64,000 nucleotides of DNA from Bacteriovorax sp037444575 (GTDB lineage: Bacteria; Bdellovibrionota; Bacteriovoracia; Bacteriovoracales; Bacteriovoracaceae). Positions 58,728-64,000 of this stretch are shown piece after piece; positions within the stretch are counted from its first letter, which is position 1; the number at the start of each line of letters is the position of its first letter. The notes beneath the pieces were generated by a model, which ran no database searches, was not told the origin of the DNA, and worked only from the letters and a program-made list of their open reading frames with translations. The position numbers and the translations under genes were made by a program. The stretch is from NCBI GenBank assembly GCA_037444575.1, contig JBBIME010000008.1, positions 1-64,000 on the forward strand, written 5' to 3'.

Positions 58728-59960
58728 ATGGAAATAGTTTTAACCCTACTTTCTGAGCACTTGCTTGCTGTCATTGCGACCTTAATCACTTTGGTTTTGG
58801 CGTATCACTATTTAATTGAAAAAGAGACAGGTGCAAAATTATCTAAGCGCTACCGCAATTCAATTTTTGAAGCCCAATCAAAAATCTTTTTGAATGCAAC
58901 TCAATACCTGATCTCGGGTAATAAAGACTTGGCGATCAAAGAATTTTTAAGTGCAGTGGATATCAACCGTGAAACGATCGAAACTTATTTTGCCTTAGGC
59001 GGACTATTTCGAAGTAATGGAGAAATCGAAAAGGCCATTAGTATTCACCGTTCTCTTATTGCCAGAGAAAACATTTCCGAATCACATCGATTAAGAGCTT
59101 TAAAAGAGCTCGCAGTTGATTTTGATAAAGGTGGTTTTGTTGATAAGGCGATTGAAACTTATAAAGATGTTTTAAAAATTAACCGCGATCAATATGAAGT
59201 TATCCAGGCCCTGTGTCGCATTTATGAAGATACTGAAGATTGGGATCAAGCCTATAACTATCGCATAATGCTTTCGAAAGTAGGGCATCAAAACCAAGCA
59301 GAAACCATCTCACATATTCTCGTTCAAAAAGCGAAGCAATATTTTGAGCGTGGAGAATTTAAAAAATGTGAAGAAGACTTAGAGGATGCATTTCGTTTTG
59401 CACCTTCAGTGTCAGCAAAAATTCTTCGTTTAAAACTTTATTTAGTAAGTGGGGATTTGGAGCAGGCGAAGTTTTTACTTCTAGAAATATTAAAAGAACA
59501 TCCAATGTATGCTTCTTTTATCTTTGTTTCGATCTCTGAAGATTTTAAGACTAATAATGCCGATCTAAAGGCTGCTTATCAGAGTCGACTAGAAATTCTA
59601 AGAAAATATTTTCTTGAAATCGATGATAAGGATCTTAGTACTTCGGCTTCAGTTGTTCTTTCAAAAGTACGCCTCTTGAAAGAATCAGGTCTAACTCAAA
59701 ATGCATTTGATCTTTTAAAAGAGTGGATGGATCAAAATAAAAATTCATCTGAAGTTATGAAAGTGGAATACATTAAACTTCTTATCGATCTTCAGAAAAA
59801 AGATGAAGCCTTGATACAAACCAAAGGACTTCTGGATAATCTTCATCAGACTCTCGCCAAACACTATTGCCGCCAATGTGGTTATAACTCCGATAGTATT
59901 TTTTGGCGTTGTCCTCAATGCCATGAATGGGAAACTATTCAATTTAGATGGAAGGTATAA
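58728..59960 (+). CDS. lapB: LapB-like TPR protein with C-terminal rubredoxin-type zinc domain
   Basis: LapB controls LPS amount by guiding LpxC degradation. The 410-residue protein has one N-terminal membrane helix (about 5-25), repeated TPR helices (GGLFRSNGEIEKAISIHRSL, KGGFVDKAIETYKDVL) and a C-terminal metal ribbon with four Cys (Cys381, Cys384, Cys395, Cys398; CRQCG and CPQC with a Trp before). This is the LapB architecture. It lies between sppA and unknown envelope proteins. The match is by architecture; residue-level identity could not be checked. Confidence 0.88.
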   Translation: MEIVLTLLSEHLLAVIATLITLVLAYHYLIEKETGAKLSKRYRNSIFEAQSKIFLNATQYLISGNKDLAIKEFLSAVDINRETIETYFALGGLFRSNGEIEKAISIHRSLIARENISESHRLRALKELAVDFDKGGFVDKAIETYKDVLKINRDQYEVIQALCRIYEDTEDWDQAYNYRIMLSKVGHQNQAETISHILVQKAKQYFERGEFKKCEEDLEDAFRFAPSVSAKILRLKLYLVSGDLEQAKFLLLEILKEHPMYASFIFVSISEDFKTNNADLKAAYQSRLEILRKYFLEIDDKDLSTSASVVLSKVRLLKESGLTQNAFDLLKEWMDQNKNSSEVMKVEYIKLLIDLQKKDEALIQTKGLLDNLHQTLAKHYCRQCGYNSDSIFWRCPQCHEWETIQFRWKV

Positions 59961-60400
59961 TGAAGAAGATTGTTTTTTTATTCTTATTCATTATTTCAAA
60001 TCTAGCATTAAGTGCTGAAGCAGAAGCCGATAAGATGAAAAAAAGTCTGATTGGAGTGAAATATTTTTCAGAGATGATGGGAAATGTTCACCAAAATCCT
60101 TCGCGTTATTCACAGGTTCTCACAACAATAAGTTGTAATCATCCCGTGAAAGTGATGAAAGAAGTTTCTAAAGACGGAAAAGAATTCGTTCTTTTTGGTG
60201 AAGATAAATGGCATCTTGTGACTGTTGGCCCTTATGTCGGATATGTCATGGCCGATTATCTCACTGACAAAAAAAATGAATGCTTTGAAGAGCAATACTC
60301 TAAATTTTTTGATGGGTTGAATTTGGATATTAATGACCTCTATTACTGGGCAAGATTATACGATCAATATGTCCAAGGGAAGTCAAAGGTTCGACAATGA
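59960..60400 (+). CDS. Secreted protein of unknown function, perhaps SH3-like
   Basis: A 146-residue protein with signal peptide (KKIVFLFLFIISNLALSAEA). The mature part starts Ala/Glu/Lys-rich, then LTTISCNHPVKVMKEVSKDG and WHLVTVGPYVGYVMADYL, an alternation of short strands that recalls bacterial SH3-type domains. Cys residues (SCNHP, NECFEE) may pair. The ATG at 59960 overlaps the lapB stop by one base and has GGAAGG just before it; an upstream in-frame ATG adds four residues. Envelope function is likely from its neighbours but not specific. Confidence 0.6.
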   Translation: MKKIVFLFLFIISNLALSAEAEADKMKKSLIGVKYFSEMMGNVHQNPSRYSQVLTTISCNHPVKVMKEVSKDGKEFVLFGEDKWHLVTVGPYVGYVMADYLTDKKNECFEEQYSKFFDGLNLDINDLYYWARLYDQYVQGKSKVRQ

Positions 60401-61311
60401 TGAAGGCAACATTTTTTTTAATTGTAGGATGTTTGTTTTATTGTACCGGAACTCTTTTGGCCGAGACTGAGACTAAAGAGCCCACTGAGACAAAAGAAGA
60501 GAAAAAAGAAGGTGGAAAAGATCTGCTGGATTTTTCCTCCATCAAAGACATTATCAAAAAAGATGGCCTAGAAGGTGAGCTAAAGAAAAAGCAGGATGAA
60601 AAACGAAAATATCTTGATAATAAAAAACTTCAAGAAATGAAGCGCTATAATGTTCCAACTCAAGACGTGTTTTGGAGCTTCTTCTCAGAACTGTGGTTGG
60701 TGAAAAATGCCACGACTTTAAAATGGGACATTCATAAACCAGATTTTGAATTAGAGAAATCTTTTACTGCATTTTTAGAATCACAAGGGCACTTTGAGAA
60801 AAAAATTAAAATTCTTTTAATGGATTCAACAGAGATTGCTCATGCGGCCCTTCCAAGCAATCAAGACGAATACATCTTCATTCTTTCACTTCCGTTTGTT
60901 CGAACGCTCGATCTCTCAAAAGTTGAAATATCTCTTCTTCTTTTTGAAGATTTCGTTCGCATAAGAAAAGGCTATTTCAAAAATTTTGTCCTTGATAAGG
61001 AGCTAGAGAATTACCTTGGATCAAATTTTAGCGGAAAGCCTTTTGATAAAAAATTGATTGATGCCCATTTGAAAAAATACAATCAGCTTCTTTTTGAAAA
61101 AGGATTTAGTTTTCAAGAGCAATTTGAAACGACCAAAGAAGTTGATGTTCTTTTAAAGAACGATCTCAAAATGTGGAATACTTACCTGACGATGCTGGAG
61201 AAAATTGATAATTTGGTGAAGACGAATACACTTTACAAAAAATACAATCAAATTTATCCCTCACCAGAACTTCAAATAAATTGGTTGAAGCCTAAGAACT
61301 CAGTACTCTAA
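60397..61311 (+). CDS. Secreted hypothetical protein, 304 residues
   Basis: A signal peptide (MMKATFFLIVGCLFYCTGTLLA) is followed by a Thr/Glu/Lys-rich disordered region and helices. The later part has a strand-helix pattern (KIKILLMDSTEIAHAALPS, YIFILSLPFVRTLDL, then long helices EDFVRIRKGYFKNFVLDKEL) without a known domain; it recalls M48-type peptidase surroundings, but the HExxH motif is absent. It overlaps the previous gene by four bases and its stop overlaps the next start by one base. It belongs to the sppA-lapB operon. Confidence 0.6.
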   Translation: MMKATFFLIVGCLFYCTGTLLAETETKEPTETKEEKKEGGKDLLDFSSIKDIIKKDGLEGELKKKQDEKRKYLDNKKLQEMKRYNVPTQDVFWSFFSELWLVKNATTLKWDIHKPDFELEKSFTAFLESQGHFEKKIKILLMDSTEIAHAALPSNQDEYIFILSLPFVRTLDLSKVEISLLLFEDFVRIRKGYFKNFVLDKELENYLGSNFSGKPFDKKLIDAHLKKYNQLLFEKGFSFQEQFETTKEVDVLLKNDLKMWNTYLTMLEKIDNLVKTNTLYKKYNQIYPSPELQINWLKPKNSVL

Positions 61312-62171
61312 TGGATATAAAACGACATTTTCATCAATTGATTGAATTTTTTGAATCGCCTCTGGGGTCTCAGATAAAGTATTACGCACTTTTCTATTTC
61401 GTTCTTTGGAGTATTCATCTCGTTTTTATTTCTCTCATCTCTTATTTTCATCTCTTACTCAATCACAACATTAGAACGATTGGAGATTGGATTGGGGATA
61501 GAGGATGGTATTTGATTATTATCTCAAAGCTTTTGATTTTCTACCTCGCCTTGCAGTTCATTCGTTTAAAGAGCAAAAAGAATAGCCTGGTTAGAGCTTA
61601 CATTCGAAATAGTATTCAAATTCCAAGAAAAGAAATCTTTGTGACACTTCTTTTTTTAGTCATCGGCCTCATGGGACTAGGAAAAATGGGTGTAAACCAC
61701 GCTTTGATTTTTGAACTCCCAAGAATGATTCTTTCAGCAGTGGGAACTTTTGTATTCTTCGCGATAGATTACGCTTTGCTCGTTATTTTAGAAATTTTCT
61801 TTCCTCTGACTTCTGAGATGGATAAAAATAGAAAGCTCTTTTTATTTCCCTTACTTTTTTATTACTGTACTTACGCAACTTTTATTTATGAGCAGTTAGT
61901 AAGCTTTAAGCTTTACGCCTATTTCTTCCTTTTACTCTATTTAGGAGAGTGGAGAAGAAGAAATTGGACATTGCCTCTTCTTTTTTTACTCGCTTTTCTA
62001 GTCCCTAGTTATTCATTACTGGGACTTGATCCCGTCTGGAGCTCTAGTTACACGATTCTTTCCATGGAAAAGAGCATTTCTAGTTTTTCAATTTTTGTTT
62101 TGATCGGTTTTGCTATTTTTTATCTTCATCGCGCTCAAAGAAAGAATCCAGAGTATATTTATCGGGATTAG
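61311..62171 (+). CDS. Polytopic membrane protein, unknown function
   Basis: A 286-residue protein with about seven hydrophobic segments (first YYALFYFVLWSIHLVFISLI, last SISSFSIFVLIGFAIFYL). It starts one base before the stop of the previous gene, so it is the end of the sppA-lapB-unknown row. No transporter or enzyme motif is visible, although arginines and histidines at loop positions (HHNIRTI-like LLNHNIRTIGDW) could be functional. A 99-base gap with no clear terminator separates it from tolQ. Confidence 0.6.
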   Translation: MDIKRHFHQLIEFFESPLGSQIKYYALFYFVLWSIHLVFISLISYFHLLLNHNIRTIGDWIGDRGWYLIIISKLLIFYLALQFIRLKSKKNSLVRAYIRNSIQIPRKEIFVTLLFLVIGLMGLGKMGVNHALIFELPRMILSAVGTFVFFAIDYALLVILEIFFPLTSEMDKNRKLFLFPLLFYYCTYATFIYEQLVSFKLYAYFFLLLYLGEWRRRNWTLPLLFLLAFLVPSYSLLGLDPVWSSSYTILSMEKSISSFSIFVLIGFAIFYLHRAQRKNPEYIYRD

Positions 62172-62270
62172 TTTTGAGAGCGAATTCTCTTAAAAATTCA
62201 TAAAAGATTGTCTATTATTGATAAGATATAAAAATTAATTGTCGCTACAAATATTAGCAGGGAGAGGTCT

Positions 62271-62966
62271 GTGCAGCCAGGAAGTTTAGATATTTTAAAA
62301 ATCATTTTACAATCAGGGATTGTTGTAAAAATAGTTTTAGGTTTGCTGATTGGTTGTTCAATTTTTTCTTGGGCAATTATTTTTAAAAAGAGAAAACTAT
62401 TTAATGAAGTCGCAGAAAACAATCAAAGATTTTATGAAATCTATAGAACTTCAGATAGTTTAAAGGATGTTCTCTTAAAAAGTGAGATGCTTCCTTTTTC
62501 TCCCTATAAAGCACTCTTTACTAACGGCTATGCAGAGCTTTCAAAAATTAAAGAAGCTTATACAGGACAACATAAAAGTGGACTTGCTTTCCACTTTCAA
62601 AATTTTGGTCTTGGCATTTTAGAGCGCGGATTAAAAAAAGGAGTTAACGAAGCTAACATTGAACTTGGAGGTCTTCTTTCGACTCTTGCTTCGATTGGTT
62701 CAGTTGCTCCATTCATCGGACTTTTTGGAACAGTATGGGGGATTATTAATGCTTTCTCTGGTCTTGCTACCGGAGGAGGATCTATCGATGCTGTTGCTCC
62801 AGGTATCGCTGAAGCACTAGTAACAACTGCAGTTGGTCTAGCAGCTGCTATTCCAGCAGTGTGGTTTTATAACCACTTTAATAATCAAAGCGACAAGATG
62901 AATTCTGAGATGGAATCTTTTGGGCAAGATTTTTTAAATTCAGTTGAACGCTCAATAGTTGAATAA
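62271..62966 (+). CDS. tolQ: TolQ/ExbB-type proton channel protein
   Basis: Forms the proton channel that powers TolA or TonB. The 231-residue protein has three membrane helices (about 14-36, 140-165, 178-205) with the family motifs ASIGSVAPFIGLFGTVWGIINAF and GIAEALVTTAVGLAAAIPAV, where the conserved Thr and Ala lines the channel. GTG start with GGGAGAGG closely upstream. TolR follows after eight bases. It is called TolQ rather than ExbB because of the trailing TolA-like gene, but ExbB cannot be excluded. Confidence 0.88.
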   Translation: MQPGSLDILKIILQSGIVVKIVLGLLIGCSIFSWAIIFKKRKLFNEVAENNQRFYEIYRTSDSLKDVLLKSEMLPFSPYKALFTNGYAELSKIKEAYTGQHKSGLAFHFQNFGLGILERGLKKGVNEANIELGGLLSTLASIGSVAPFIGLFGTVWGIINAFSGLATGGGSIDAVAPGIAEALVTTAVGLAAAIPAVWFYNHFNNQSDKMNSEMESFGQDFLNSVERSIVE

Positions 62967-62974
62967 GGTTAAAT

Positions 62975-63391
62975 ATGGCATTCAATACAGGAAAAAAGAA
63001 AGGAGCTATCTCAGATATTAACGTTACACCGTTAGTAGATGTTATGCTCGTTTTGCTTATCATCTTTATGGTTACAGCTCCTTTAATGTTAAACGGGATA
63101 AAACTCGATCTTCCAAAAACAAAGGAAGTAAATCCTATCAACTTAAATGCTACACAAGTCATATTGTCATTCAGTAAGAGCGAAGAGTATTTTTTAGGTA
63201 AAGATAAGTTACTTGCCGGCGAAATTATTCCTGAAATTCAAAAACAATTTAAAGCTAATAAAACAGATACACTTTTTCTTCGAGCGGATTTTAATTTGCC
63301 TTATGGAAAAGTAGCGAAACTCATGTCTTTTTTAAAACGTGGGGGAATACATCATATTTCACTTGTGACAGTGACGGAAGATAAGCAATAG
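62975..63391 (+). CDS. tolR: TolR/ExbD-type protein
   Basis: The 138-residue partner of TolQ. One membrane helix (about 20-42) carries the proton-binding Asp22 in NVTPLVDVMLVLLIIFMVT, followed by the periplasmic LDLPKTKEV and a DTLFLRADFNLPYGKV strand-helix domain. The length and pattern are standard. The stop is one base before the TolA-like start, so translation is coupled. Confidence 0.92.
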   Translation: MAFNTGKKKGAISDINVTPLVDVMLVLLIIFMVTAPLMLNGIKLDLPKTKEVNPINLNATQVILSFSKSEEYFLGKDKLLAGEIIPEIQKQFKANKTDTLFLRADFNLPYGKVAKLMSFLKRGGIHHISLVTVTEDKQ

Positions 63392-63392
63392 A

Positions 63393-64000
63393 ATGAAAGT
63401 TTACGAAAACCGCACATTCATGGATAAAAAGCTTCCGTTTTATTTACGTAGGTCAACTTATATTCACATTGCCCTTTTCTCTCTCACTTTAATCGGGGGA
63501 AAGGTCATCACTGAGCAACAAGAAAAGCTTCGCGAAAAAAATATGGAACTAGTGCAAGCTTCTGTGCGAGTGGATATGGTGGCCATGCCTAAATACACCT
63601 TGAATGAGTTAAAAAATCTCTCTAGCGGTGTAGAAGAAGCAAAGAAAGAAGAACCTACTCCTACCGTAGAAGCTAAAAAGGAAGAGGTTAAGCCTGAGCC
63701 AGTAAAAGAGGAACCTAAGGAATCTAAAGAAGAGCCTAAGGTCGCAGAGAAAGAACCAACACCTAGCTTTGAAGAAGCAGCAAAACTTAAGCGTCAGGAT
63801 TTTTTAAGTAAGCTTAAACAAATTGGAAACAAAAAAATAAAGAGCGAAGGAAACCAGAAAGCTGAAAAAGGGTTGTATGGAGAAAAGAATACCAACTTAA
63901 AACAACTCGTTCTTGCGGGAAATAAATTAAGTAAAGGTGTTCAAATGTATGGCGATGGAAATTCAGGCGACATGACCGCTTTCCAAGCCTACGCTGCCAG
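63393..64000 (+). CDS. TolA/TonB-like energy transducer, 3' end outside window
   Basis: An ATG two bases after tolR opens a frame that runs, without a stop, to the window edge (202 codons). It has one N-terminal membrane helix (about 20-38, IHIALFSLTLIGGKVI) and a Lys/Glu/Pro-rich periplasmic stretch (EEPTPTVEAKKEE, EPKESKEEPK), as in TolA and TonB, which must reach across the periplasm. Past it, the KLKRQDFLSKLKQIGNKK region is helical. The C-terminal domain that would separate TolA from TonB lies outside the window. Confidence 0.75.
   Translation, partial: MKVYENRTFMDKKLPFYLRRSTYIHIALFSLTLIGGKVITEQQEKLREKNMELVQASVRVDMVAMPKYTLNELKNLSSGVEEAKKEEPTPTVEAKKEEVKPEPVKEEPKESKEEPKVAEKEPTPSFEEAAKLKRQDFLSKLKQIGNKKIKSEGNQKAEKGLYGEKNTNLKQLVLAGNKLSKGVQMYGDGNSGDMTAFQAYAA

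Overview
The window is a dense, AT-rich bacterial chromosome segment with about 60 protein genes and one tRNA. Most genes are packed in short operons with ATGA/GTGA-type overlaps. The gene content is Gram-negative (Mla and LptE lipid/LPS machinery, Tol system, LapB, many lipoproteins with clear lipoboxes). Several features point to the predatory Bdellovibrionota, most likely the Bacteriovorax/Halobacteriovorax side. These are an FHA-GGDEF diguanylate cyclase built like Bdellovibrio DgcB, GYF_2-domain proteins, a histone-H1-like zinc-binding protein, an MlaD with a beta-barrel-like tail, and low GC. The taxonomic assignment is an inference from gene types; no 16S or marker search was possible.

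Layout. 1-3470: the right end of an IS3-like element that has cut a cheR gene, a stand-alone four-helix-bundle sensor, a haem-motif chemoreceptor, then a non-coding patch carrying a copy of the tRNA-Asp 3' end. 3470-7750: tRNA-Asp with its promoter and terminator, then an SDR, small lipoprotein, trmO, def, greB, a DUF6165 protein and a methyltransferase. 7757-16306 (minus strand): DUF177-rpmF, then fabH-fabD-fabG-acpP-fabF (no plsX), glyA, nrdR, nusB, a hypothetical and a CPBP membrane protease. 16382-26197: aroK, a receiver-like unknown, alr, mlaE-mlaF-mlaD, a GYF_2 protein, tsaC, a DciA-like protein, lptE and a divergent holA. 26255-33985: rpsT, a short-chain beta-oxidation module (hbd, crotonase, acyl-CoA dehydrogenase; thiolase nearby), the H1-like protein and a cNMP-binding protein. 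34128-40134: a VWA-like lipoprotein, a GYF_2 protein, a hydrolase that has lost its nucleophile, a lipoprotein and a transmembrane Ser/Thr kinase. 40149-50807 (minus): an unusual NRAMP transporter coupled to an MgtE_N/CBS protein, ppsR, miaA, mutL, the dgcB-like gene, pgi and two acyl-CoA dehydrogenases behind a promoter that carries a perfect 27-bp palindrome. 50906-57646: a large unknown, a CPBP protease gene enclosed by perfect 26-bp inverted repeats, a LysM lipoprotein, an EEP-fold lipoprotein, rlmN and a small secreted protein. 57813-64000: sppA, lapB, three unknown envelope proteins, tolQ, tolR and a TolA/TonB-like gene cut by the window edge.

The genes join into a few themes: fatty-acid synthesis and its connection to ribosome and nucleotide genes, acyl-CoA degradation, envelope lipid and LPS upkeep, and signalling (chemoreceptor, kinase, FHA cyclase, cNMP sensor). 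The least explained structures are the inverted-repeat-flanked CPBP cassette, the NRAMP + MgtE_N/CBS pair, and the MCE protein that may reach the outer membrane.
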